From Clostridium lundense DSM 17049 (GTDB lineage: Bacteria > Bacillota > Clostridia > Clostridiales > Clostridiaceae), in the NCBI RefSeq assembly GCF_000619945.1, contig NZ_JHVC01000022.1, positions 1 to 63,359 of the forward strand: a stretch of 63,359 nucleotides of DNA, written 5' to 3'. This document shows, piece after piece, positions 1 through 6,568 of this stretch. A model generated the notes under the pieces. That model did not search any database. It had not been told where the DNA came from and was given only the letters and a program-made list of their open reading frames with translations. Position 1 is the first letter of the stretch; every line of letters begins with the position of its first letter. A program made the position numbers and the translations under genes.

Positions 1-411
1 AAAAGCCTAATCAAGAAATGCTCTACAATAATCTTAAGAGAGGGAAAAGCAAGTACCCAATCAGACTTGATACGGAGACTCAATCAAGTTATTAGAGGTT
101 GGACAAATTATCACAAGCACGTCGTCGCAAGTAAGGTCTTTTCATACATTAATAACACTCTTTATCATTTATTACAGCAATGGGCAAAGCACAGGCATCC
201 GAACAAAAACAAATGGTGGAGGCTAAATAAATACTGGCATGAAAAAAACGGGAAAAGATGGCTTTTCATGACAAATGATTACAGTCTCATAAATTTGAGA
301 CGGATAAAAATCGTCAGACACCCGAAACTACAGATTTCAAGAACACCTTTCTTAGACAAACATTACTTTGACTTAAGAAAGCTGAAACTGCATACACTTG
401 TTGCCGCCTGA
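1..411 (+). CDS. Group II intron reverse transcriptase/maturase, C-terminal part
   Basis: The frame is open from base 1, so this is the 3' part of a gene that starts outside the window. The visible ~136 residues match the maturase (domain X) end of bacterial group II intron proteins, with the characteristic stretch LIRRLNQVIRGWTNYH followed by a basic region (HPNKNKWWRLNKYW, then RRIKIVRHPKLQISRTPF). The family protein reverse-transcribes and helps splice its own intron RNA. The stop lies 18 bases before intron domain V, the expected place for an ORF held in domain IV. No Cys-rich HNH endonuclease tail is visible after domain X, so the element is either endonuclease-minus or has lost that tail. 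The start cannot be given; an internal TTG at 67 is not the real start. Confidence 0.9.
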   Translation, partial: KSLIKKCSTIILREGKASTQSDLIRRLNQVIRGWTNYHKHVVASKVFSYINNTLYHLLQQWAKHRHPNKNKWWRLNKYWHEKNGKRWLFMTNDYSLINLRRIKIVRHPKLQISRTPFLDKHYFDLRKLKLHTLVAA

Positions 412-429
412 AAAGGTGAAGAAATGCTT

Positions 430-464
430 GAGCCGTATGAGTTGGAAACTCTCACGTACGGTTC
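430..464 (+). ncRNA. Group II intron domain V
   Basis: A 34-35-base hairpin that begins GAGCCGTATGAG and ends CGTACGGTTC matches the conserved catalytic domain V, including the AGC triad at 431-433, a GGAAAC-type terminal loop and the bulge region. It directly follows the maturase stop. Confidence 0.9.
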
Positions 465-466
465 TT

Positions 467-503
467 AGACGAGGGAAAGGGAGTAATCCCTTTTTCTTAG
501 TCG
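467..503 (+). ncRNA. Group II intron domain VI (branch-point hairpin)
   Basis: GACGAGGGAAAGGGA pairs with TCCCTTTTTCTTAGTC just after domain V, which is the place and size of domain VI. The unpaired A that forms the lariat lies in the 3' arm, but I cannot fix which A it is by eye. Confidence 0.7.
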
Positions 504-505
504 AT

Positions 506-781
506 TACACCACCAAGACCTTCAAGAAGAAGCTTGATAAGGCAGGAATGACCCAAAGCATGTCGCGAGTATCTAGATGTATAGATAATGGACCAATGGA
601 AGCTTTTTGGGGAATGCTAAAGTCAGAAATGTACTACTTGAAAAAATTCAATTTATACGATGAATTGAGACAATCTGTCATCGATTATATATATTACTAC
701 AATAATTGCCATTATCAAAAACGTCTTAATTGCATGACCCCGTTAGAATATAGAGATTACTTAAAGAACAAAGTAGCGTAA
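506..781 (+). pseudogene. IS3-family (IS150-type) transposase OrfB, C-terminal remnant
   Basis: Downstream of the intron the reading YTTKTFKKKLDKAGMTQSMS, then SRCIDNGPMEAFWGMLKSE, then YNNCHYQKRLNCMTPLEYR is the end of an IS3-family DDE integrase (rve domain). It includes the last catalytic Glu region (ME-x-FWGMLKSE) and the typical C-terminal motif R-L-x-x-MTPLEYR. The upstream exon lies beyond the intron and outside the window. The gene is interrupted unless the intron splices. The 398-505 stretch that happens to stay open upstream is intron RNA, not transposase. Confidence 0.88.
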
Positions 782-787
782 AAATAT

Positions 788-837
788 CTCCAACCACTCA
801 AACATGGTTGGAGAAACAAATCTTTTTTATTTTTTCT
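788..837 (+). terminator. Hairpin and T-rich tail after the IS3 remnant
   Basis: CTCCAACCA (788-796) pairs perfectly with TGGTTGGAG (805-813), followed by a T-rich stretch (822-837). It is placed at the end of the transposase gene. Confidence 0.65.
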
Positions 838-839
838 TC

Positions 840-860
840 TGTCTACTTGACAGGGAGCGG
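840..860. repeat. Candidate right terminal inverted repeat of the IS3 element
   Basis: TGTCTACTTGACAGGGAGC directly follows the transposase 3' region and resembles IS3-family ends. The left end is outside the window, so pairing cannot be tested here. Confidence 0.4.
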
Positions 861-1027
861 TTTAGTTTGGTAAAAATTTAATGTGGTTTTATTTTTTAAA
901 TGTGTTAATAAAGAATTAATATATTAGATATAGAGTTATGTATAACAGTAATAAGAGAAAAATGTTATAATTAATGAGAAAGTTGATTTTAGAGTGTACA
1001 AGGAAAAAAAAGAAGGAGAGTATAAAT

Positions 1028-1969
1028 ATGACACACAAAAAGCCAATTATAATAATTTCAACACTAATATTTGTAGTAGGAATATTTTCTTACATGTTGT
1101 TTTCTAAAAATGGATACAAAGAATATAACAGTGGAGAATCCTTTGCAAATTTAATAGATCTTCTTTTAGAAACTGCTAATGGAAAAGATAAAATAGATAT
1201 AAACGAAGAAACTATAAATTCTATAGCATCAAATTATTTAAAGGCAGGAATAAAAAAAGGAAATATAACTATAAATGGATTTAATGCTGATATTTCTAAG
1301 GATAAAATTAAGGTTTTAGTTCCTGTAAAATATAAATCTTTACCTTTGATGGTATCAAGTCAGGGTAAATTACAATTGGAAAATAATAATTTAGTATATA
1401 CACCGGAATATTTTAAGGTAGGAAAAATATCACTTCCTAAAGAAAAAGTTTTAGGGTATATAAAGAGAATGTCCAATGATAAGTTAAAAATTGAAAATGG
1501 TAAATTTATAATTAGCTCAAATTTGTTTACTCAAAAAATTGATATCCTTAGTATAGAAGATGGCAAATTTGTTGGTAAGATTAAAGATAATGCTAAAAAA
1601 ATAGCAGATAGAGTAGACAAAGCTATAAAGAAAGTTGAAGGCAAAGAAGTTGGAAACAAAATAGAAGAAAAGTTAAATTCTAATATACCAAATTCTAATT
1701 CAACTACTAATAAAGCAGAGAATAAATCTTCATCTGGTAATCAAGGTGATTCTTTAGGTGGAAAACAAAGTGAAATGATATCCATAATGAATAGCACTAT
1801 ATCAAAGCTAGACTCAAATATTTCTTATAATTATTGGCCAGATGTAGAAAGAGTAATGTCCATATATGATACATTATCTCCACAAGATAAGGCAAAGTTT
1901 AAAAATCAAGTCTTTAACTATGTAGATGTAGTTAAAGCAAAGGAGATAAAACATAGATTAGGAAAATAA
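1028..1969 (+). CDS. Membrane-anchored protein of unknown function, next to ABC exporter
   Basis: I do not recognise a family. The 313-residue product has a short basic N-terminus and one hydrophobic segment (about residues 6-24), then a lysine-rich domain that probably lies outside the membrane. An Asn/Ser-rich low-complexity linker (about 215-250) separates it from a final ~70-residue helical stretch that includes SIYDTLSPQDKAKF. The start at 1028 is chosen because AGAAGGAGAG lies 7 bases upstream; the longer frame back to 974 has no ribosome site. It lies 39 bases before an ABC permease and may be the accessory subunit of that exporter, in the place a MacA-type protein would take, although it does not look like a membrane-fusion protein. 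Confidence 0.75.
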   Translation: MTHKKPIIIISTLIFVVGIFSYMLFSKNGYKEYNSGESFANLIDLLLETANGKDKIDINEETINSIASNYLKAGIKKGNITINGFNADISKDKIKVLVPVKYKSLPLMVSSQGKLQLENNNLVYTPEYFKVGKISLPKEKVLGYIKRMSNDKLKIENGKFIISSNLFTQKIDILSIEDGKFVGKIKDNAKKIADRVDKAIKKVEGKEVGNKIEEKLNSNIPNSNSTTNKAENKSSSGNQGDSLGGKQSEMISIMNSTISKLDSNISYNYWPDVERVMSIYDTLSPQDKAKFKNQVFNYVDVVKAKEIKHRLGK

Positions 1970-2008
1970 TTATTTAATAGTGTGATATTTATAAAGCGGG
2001 TGTTTAAA

Positions 2009-3214
2009 ATGTTTACTTCAATAAAAATAGCTTTTAGATTTTTAACAAAAGATAAGCTTCAAAGTTTTATTATAATATTAGGTATTGCTATAGGGGTATC
2101 TGTTCAGATATTTATAGGATTGCTTAGTAAGGGATTAGAGGGGAGCTTGTTAAGTAAAGTAGCTGGAAGTGCTACACATATAGGTATATATGCTAAGAAT
2201 AGCGATATATCTAATTACAAGATAATTGAGGATAAAATAAGAAGTGTTGATGGAGTTTCTACTATTTGTCCTGAATTAAATAAAAGTGCTGTTATAAAAG
2301 TGGAAAATAATGATGATAAAGCCAAATATAATGTTCAAGATAAGAATGAAGCAAATAAGTATAAAAGTGAAGGAATATATCTTAGAGGGTTTATGAGGGA
2401 CAGAATTAATAAACTGTATGACATGGAAAGTAAAATTTATAAGGGTAAGATGGCATATAAAGATAATGAAGTTATTATTGGAAAAGATTTAAACGAAAAG
2501 TTAAAAGTAGATATTGGGGATAAGGTGACTTTACTTACTTCGGATGGTAATAATTTGGAGGTAGTAGTAACTGGATTTTATGATATAGGAGCTGTAAAAG
2601 TTAATAGTAGTTGGGTTATATCAAATTTAGCTACAGTTCAAAAATTAACAGGGGCAGAAAATAAAATTAATGCAATAGAAATAGGATTAAAGGATCCGTA
2701 TAGTGCGGATATAACGGCAAAAAAATTAGAAAAAATATTAGCAGACAAAAATCTAAAATTTGAAAATTGGAAAGAACAAAATAAGATGTTGGTTAGTGCT
2801 ATGTCTGGTCAAAAGATTTGTACTATTATAATTCAATTTTTTATACTCTTAGCTACAGTCTTGAGCATAATAAGTATATTGGGTATAAGCGTAGTTCAAA
2901 AATACAAACAGATAGGCATCCTAAAGGCTATGGGAATAAAAGATGGGTCTGCCTCTTCGATATTTTTATTTCAAGCATTTATGTTAGGAGTCTTAGGAAC
3001 TTTAATTGGTGTAGGGCTTAATTTTGTATACATAAAAGAGTTTAATAAATATATACTTACCCCAGAAGGAAAGCCATTGGTAGGTATTATAATAAATAAA
3101 AGATTTATATTAATCTCTGCAGGTATAGATATTATAGCTTCAACTTTTGCAGCATTTTTTCCGGCTATAAAATCTTTTAAGCTAAGTCCAGTGGAGGTAA
3201 TAAAAAATGGATAA
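2009..3214 (+). CDS. ABC transporter permease, FtsX/MacB-LolCE type
   Basis: The 401-residue protein has the FtsX/MacB layout. There is one N-terminal membrane helix (~19-40), a ~230-residue extracytoplasmic domain, and three C-terminal helices. The second and third are split by the usual short cytoplasmic loop (VQKYKQIGILKAMG), which contacts the ATPase. Such exporters work as dimers with a LolD/MacB-type ATPase, moving peptides, lipoproteins or drugs, or acting mechanically. The ATG at 2009 is preferred over GTG 1982 because of AGCGGGTG just upstream. The 3' end overlaps the ATPase gene by 8 bases, indicating translational coupling. The substrate is unknown. Confidence 0.88.
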   Translation: MFTSIKIAFRFLTKDKLQSFIIILGIAIGVSVQIFIGLLSKGLEGSLLSKVAGSATHIGIYAKNSDISNYKIIEDKIRSVDGVSTICPELNKSAVIKVENNDDKAKYNVQDKNEANKYKSEGIYLRGFMRDRINKLYDMESKIYKGKMAYKDNEVIIGKDLNEKLKVDIGDKVTLLTSDGNNLEVVVTGFYDIGAVKVNSSWVISNLATVQKLTGAENKINAIEIGLKDPYSADITAKKLEKILADKNLKFENWKEQNKMLVSAMSGQKICTIIIQFFILLATVLSIISILGISVVQKYKQIGILKAMGIKDGSASSIFLFQAFMLGVLGTLIGVGLNFVYIKEFNKYILTPEGKPLVGIIINKRFILISAGIDIIASTFAAFFPAIKSFKLSPVEVIKNG

Positions 3215-3881
3215 TGTCATAGAACTTAAAAATATAAATAAAATATATGGAAGAAGAGTAAAAACTCAAGTACTACACGATGTTAATTTAAGTATTGAGG
3301 AAGGATCTTTTAATTCTATTATAGGAGCTTCTGGTAGTGGAAAGACCACTCTTTTAAATATAATTGGTACTTTAGATAAACCAACAAATGGACAAGTTTA
3401 TATTAATGAAAAAAGAACTGATAAAATGGGAAGATGGACTTTAGCTTCTCTTAGAAATAAAAATATTGGTTTTGTATTTCAATTTCATTATTTACTTCCA
3501 GAGTTTAATGTTATGGAAAATGTTTTGATGCCTAATACTATAAAAAGACTTTTTAGTGGGAGAAAGGCAAAAAATAGAGCAGAGGAATTACTAGATTTAG
3601 TAGGATTAGCTTCTCTTAAAAAGAGATCTATATATGATTTATCAGGAGGGCAGCAACAAAGAGTTGCTATAGCAAGAGCTCTTATGAATAGCCCCAAAAT
3701 TATTCTTGCAGATGAGCCAACGGGAAATTTAGATTCCCATTCATCACAGGAAGTATATGAATTATTTAGAGACATAAATGAAAAATTTAAAACTACTTTC
3801 ATAATAATAACTCATGACGATAGAATAGCTAAAAAATGTGATAGAATTATACAAATAGAAGATGGAAAAGTATCAGGATGA
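3207..3881 (+). CDS. ABC transporter ATP-binding protein, MacB/LolD family
   Basis: The 224-residue ATPase has all nucleotide-binding signatures in order: Walker A GASGSGKTT, Q-loop FVFQFHYLLPEFNVMENV, signature LSGGQQQRVAIARAL, Walker B IILADEPTGNLDS and the H-loop ITHD. Length and motifs fit the exporters that pair with FtsX-like permeases. It overlaps the permease gene, so both subunits should be made together, and the next gene (VanZ-like) starts 9 bases after its stop. Confidence 0.93.
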   Translation: MDNVIELKNINKIYGRRVKTQVLHDVNLSIEEGSFNSIIGASGSGKTTLLNIIGTLDKPTNGQVYINEKRTDKMGRWTLASLRNKNIGFVFQFHYLLPEFNVMENVLMPNTIKRLFSGRKAKNRAEELLDLVGLASLKKRSIYDLSGGQQQRVAIARALMNSPKIILADEPTGNLDSHSSQEVYELFRDINEKFKTTFIIITHDDRIAKKCDRIIQIEDGKVSG

Positions 3882-3890
3882 TAATACATT

Positions 3891-4340
3891 ATGAAAAAAT
3901 TAAACTATAAAATTTTATTTAAATATTTGTTAGTTCTATTGTGGATGAGTGCAATTTTTAAGTTTTCAGCTGATCCAGCAGATGTTTCAGATGGAAAGAG
4001 TGGATTAGTTATTCAGCTATTAACTTCCTTGGGAGTAGATGTTAATGGTATTCTTGGAAATTTAACTAATTTCATAGTAAGAAAAGTAGCACATTTTACT
4101 GAGTATTTTATACTTTCTTTATTACTTATCAATGCTTTAAAAGAAAATTATAATTTAAATAAAACTTTGAAGTTTGCAATATTAATAACTTTTTTATATG
4201 CATGTAGTGATGAATTTCACCAACTTTTTGTTCCAGGAAGAAGTGGTAGATTCAAAGATGTACTAATAGACACCTCAGGAGGTCTATTAGTAGTTCTCAT
4301 ACTAAAGTGCATAGAGAAAATAAAAAATAGAAAAGAATAA
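3891..4340 (+). CDS. VanZ-family membrane protein
   Basis: The 149-residue protein carries the VanZ (PF04892) pattern: an N-terminal helix ending in a short S-A-D motif, RKVAHFTEYFILSLLL, and the strongly conserved SDEFHQLFVPGRSGRFKDVL-type block, then a last helix. VanZ proteins are named after a teicoplanin-resistance gene; most chromosomal members have no proven role. The start follows the ATPase stop closely and has only a weak ribosome site (AGGATG), so coupling to the ABC operon is likely. A related VanZ gene lies 1.6 kb downstream. Confidence 0.88.
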   Translation: MKKLNYKILFKYLLVLLWMSAIFKFSADPADVSDGKSGLVIQLLTSLGVDVNGILGNLTNFIVRKVAHFTEYFILSLLLINALKENYNLNKTLKFAILITFLYACSDEFHQLFVPGRSGRFKDVLIDTSGGLLVVLILKCIEKIKNRKE

Positions 4341-4345
4341 ATAAG

Positions 4346-4382
4346 GACAGAAATAATCTTATATAGTAAAATTATCTCTGTC
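4346..4382. terminator. Hairpin between convergent VanZ and galU genes
   Basis: GGACAGAAATAAT can pair, with a small bulge, with ATTATCTCTGTCC across a 13-base loop. It stands between two convergent genes and could act in both directions. Its right arm is the first unit of the neighbouring 7-base tandem repeat. Confidence 0.45.
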
Positions 4383-4410
4383 CTCTGTCCTCTGTCCTCT
4401 GTCCTCTGTC
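4376..4410. repeat. Five perfect tandem copies of a 7-base unit
   Basis: CTCTGTC is repeated five times without change, then degenerates (CTCTATTC) into the galU stop codon. Read on the minus strand, the galU stop TAG is followed directly by AGGACAG units, which resemble the first half of the dispersed TAGGGGACAGTTCATGA repeat found further right. Confidence 0.9.
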
Positions 4411-4412
4411 CT

Positions 4413-5333
4413 CTATTCCTCAGTATTCTGTTCCAAATTCAAACATGCACAAGCTTCTTTATAAAATTGATTTTCATTTAAAGTAGACAGATATTTTAAA
4501 AAAGGTTCTCTTATATCATGTCTTTTTAAAGCAAATTCAACAGTAGCTTGAAGAAAACCAAGCTTGTCCCCTACATCATATCTTTTGCCCTCAAAATTAT
4601 AAGCATACATAGCTTCATCTTTTACTAAGGCTTTAAGAGCATCTGTTAATTGAATTTCACCATTTTTCCCTGGAGTAGTTTCTTCTAGTATATTAAATAT
4701 TTTTGGAGTGATTATGTATCTACCAAGTATTGCAATATTTGATGGAGCTTCTTCAGTAGATGGTTTTTCTACTAAATCTTTTACTTTATAAACTCTATCT
4801 TCTATATGAAGACCTTTAACAATACCATATTTTGATACATCTTCTGTTGGAACTTCTTGAACTCCTAAAATTGAAGTTTTATATTCATCATAACAGTCTA
4901 TAAGCTGTTTTAAACAAGGAGTGGAACTATCAACTATGTCATCGCCTAGCATAACCGCAAAAGGTTCATTTCCAACAAAGGTCTTTGCACAACTTATAGC
5001 ATGTCCTAAACCCTTAGGTTCCTTTTGTCTTATATAATATATATTAGCTATTTTAGATATGTCTTGTACCATAGATAGTAATTCTACTTTATTATGTTCT
5101 TCTAATTCTTTTTCTAATTCTACAGATTTATCAAAATGATCTTCTATAGCTCTTTTATTTCTTCCTGTTATTATAAGTATTTCTTCTATACCAGAAGCAA
5201 CAGCTTCTTCTATTATATATTGTATAGTAGGTTTATCTACTATAGGAAGCATTTCTTTAGGTTGAGCTTTGGTAGCAGGTAAAAATCTTGTTCCTAAGCC
5301 TGCAGCAGGAATTACAGCTTTTTTTACTCTCAT
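4413..5333 (-). CDS. galU: UTP--glucose-1-phosphate uridylyltransferase
   Basis: The enzyme makes UDP-glucose from UTP and glucose-1-phosphate for glycolipids and wall polymers. The 306-residue protein starts with the nucleotidyltransferase signature AAGLGTRFLPATKAQPKEML, and has VMLGDDIVD, LVEKP and the end block KRYDVGDKLGFLQATVEFAL, all typical of GalU/GtaB. Its length is normal. The ATG follows AGGACTTG on the minus strand. It stands alone between a VanZ gene (convergent) and a small membrane-protein gene in the same direction, with that gene's terminator between them. Its product would feed the lipoteichoic-acid and surface-polymer genes elsewhere in the window. Confidence 0.95.
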   Translation of the reverse strand: MRVKKAVIPAAGLGTRFLPATKAQPKEMLPIVDKPTIQYIIEEAVASGIEEILIITGRNKRAIEDHFDKSVELEKELEEHNKVELLSMVQDISKIANIYYIRQKEPKGLGHAISCAKTFVGNEPFAVMLGDDIVDSSTPCLKQLIDCYDEYKTSILGVQEVPTEDVSKYGIVKGLHIEDRVYKVKDLVEKPSTEEAPSNIAILGRYIITPKIFNILEETTPGKNGEIQLTDALKALVKDEAMYAYNFEGKRYDVGDKLGFLQATVEFALKRHDIREPFLKYLSTLNENQFYKEACACLNLEQNTEE

Positions 5334-5462
5334 TTTTTCAAGTCCTTTCTTGTATAATTTACATTTTTTAACCTACTTGTACTATTCTATATAAATATCG
5401 TAAATTCCTTTTAAGTATTTGAATTTAAATGTTTTTATGTATAGATGTTACATATAAAATAA

Positions 5463-5488
5463 AAAAAGAATCAAAAGTGATTCTTTTT
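5463..5488 (-). terminator. Terminator of the 39-residue membrane protein gene
   Basis: AAAAAGAATCA (5463-5473) pairs perfectly with TGATTCTTTTT (5478-5488). On the minus strand the hairpin is followed by a T run. The stop codon of the small gene at 5487-5606 overlaps the stem. Confidence 0.75.
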
Positions 5489-5606
5489 ATAGGTAGGATA
5501 TAATAGTAATAATACCTGTTACTATTATTATAGATAATATAGAAATAAACCAAGTAACTTTTTTTAAATGCTTTTTTCTTGCTTCAATAGGACTTAATTG
5601 CTGCAC
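5487..5606 (-). CDS. Small single-span membrane protein, 39 residues
   Basis: A minus-strand gene starts with GTG at 5606, placed 5 bases after a very good ribosome site (AGAGGTGAG, 5611-5620). The product starts MQQLSPIEARKKHLKKVTWF and continues as one hydrophobic helix rich in Ile (about residues 20-37). The basic N-terminus predicts that end inside the cell. It ends in its own terminator hairpin, so it looks like a complete small transcription unit. I do not recognise a family; role unknown. Confidence 0.65.
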   Translation of the reverse strand: MQQLSPIEARKKHLKKVTWFISILSIIIVTGIITIISYL

Positions 5607-5903
5607 TGAAACTCACCTCTTAAATATAAAATAATTATAGAGTAAATAATATATAAATACAATATTATGCCTAATTTTAACAAAATTCAACATTTTTATA
5701 ACTTTATTATAAATTTAATTATAGATATTATTAAATTTTAAATACAGTTATAATTATACAACACTTTTAAAGTTGTTTCAATAATGATAATGTGATTTGA
5801 AAATATATTTAACTATATATATTATCGTATTTTAATACGAATACTTTTTACTTAGGGACAAATATAGTTTAAAATATACCTATATAACCGAAGGGGTGAT
5901 AAT

Positions 5904-6485
5904 TTGAGGAAGATTATTTCTATAATTTTATGTTTATTTTGGATGGGACTTATATTTTATAATTCATCTAATACAGGATTAGAATCAAATAAAAAAAGTT
6001 ATCAGATATTAAACGATATAAAGATTATATATCACAAAGTAGAGGATAAAGTAAAGAACAATTCCACAAAAGTCTATGAAAATAATATAAATGAAGAAAA
6101 GAAAAAAGTAAATAATGTAGTAGAAAAAAAGATAACTAAAAGTAAAAATGAAGATAACAAATATAGTAGAAATGAAAAGTTTAACTTGTTTTTAAGGAAA
6201 AATGCCCATGCTTTTGAATATCTTATATTAGCAATGCTTTTAGGTAATGCCTTTTATTCTTTTCGCATAAAGCCAGAGGATGCTATTATATATATTTTAT
6301 TTATATGCCTTTTTTATGCTGTTACTGATGAATATCACCAATTATTTGTTAAAGGCCGAACTTCCTCGATACAAGATGTTCTCATTGATTTCACTGGAGG
6401 AGTGTTTGGAATGGTTTTATATTATAAATTCAGGAAGATGAAGTTAAAAAGAGGGAAGAATTATAGATATAAAATCTACAAATAA
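5904..6485 (+). CDS. VanZ-family protein with a lysine-rich insertion
   Basis: The 193-residue protein has the same core as the VanZ protein at 3891: an N-terminal helix ending YNSSNTG, then NAHAFEYLILAMLLGNAF, a helix, and TDEYHQLFVKGRTSSIQDVL followed by a final helix. It differs by a ~55-residue, highly charged insertion (residues ~35-90, rich in Lys/Asn/Glu) between the first helix and the RKNAH motif. The start is TTG at 5904, set by AAGGGGTGA five bases upstream. Function unproven, as for most VanZ relatives. Confidence 0.85.
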   Translation: MRKIISIILCLFWMGLIFYNSSNTGLESNKKSYQILNDIKIIYHKVEDKVKNNSTKVYENNINEEKKKVNNVVEKKITKSKNEDNKYSRNEKFNLFLRKNAHAFEYLILAMLLGNAFYSFRIKPEDAIIYILFICLFYAVTDEYHQLFVKGRTSSIQDVLIDFTGGVFGMVLYYKFRKMKLKRGKNYRYKIYK

Positions 6486-6502
6486 AATTTATAAATAAAG
6501 AT

Positions 6503-6544
6503 AAAAGGAAAGAAGCTTTACAAAAGTAAATTTCTTTCCTTTTT
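6503..6544. terminator. Bidirectional terminator between convergent genes
   Basis: AAAAGGAAAGAA pairs perfectly with TTCTTTCCTTTT around an 18-base loop, flanked by A and T runs, so it can serve both the VanZ gene and the convergent propeller gene. Confidence 0.75.
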
Positions 6545-6568
6545 ATATTTTATAATTGTTAGTAAATT

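Larger units (their letters stand above)
1..505 (+). mobile_element. Group II intron, 3' portion, inserted in an IS3-family transposase
   Basis: The segment holds the maturase C-terminus followed by RNA domains V and VI. The 3' boundary is placed after GAT at 505 because the next codon (TAC, 506) resumes the transposase reading at the Y of an HSDRGxQY-type motif, and the last two bases AT fit the AY rule for intron 3' ends. The 5' part is outside the window. The boundary is inferred from the exon reading and could shift by a few bases. Confidence 0.85.

Noticed and set aside
398..505. Open frame joining the intron 3' RNA to the transposase end, as if one 127-residue protein
   Set aside because: The first ~36 codons are intron domains V and VI; only from 506 does the reading match IS3 transposase.
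974..1027. Longer start for the membrane-anchored protein at 1028
   Set aside because: The added 18 residues are very basic, remove the signal-like start, and lack a ribosome site.
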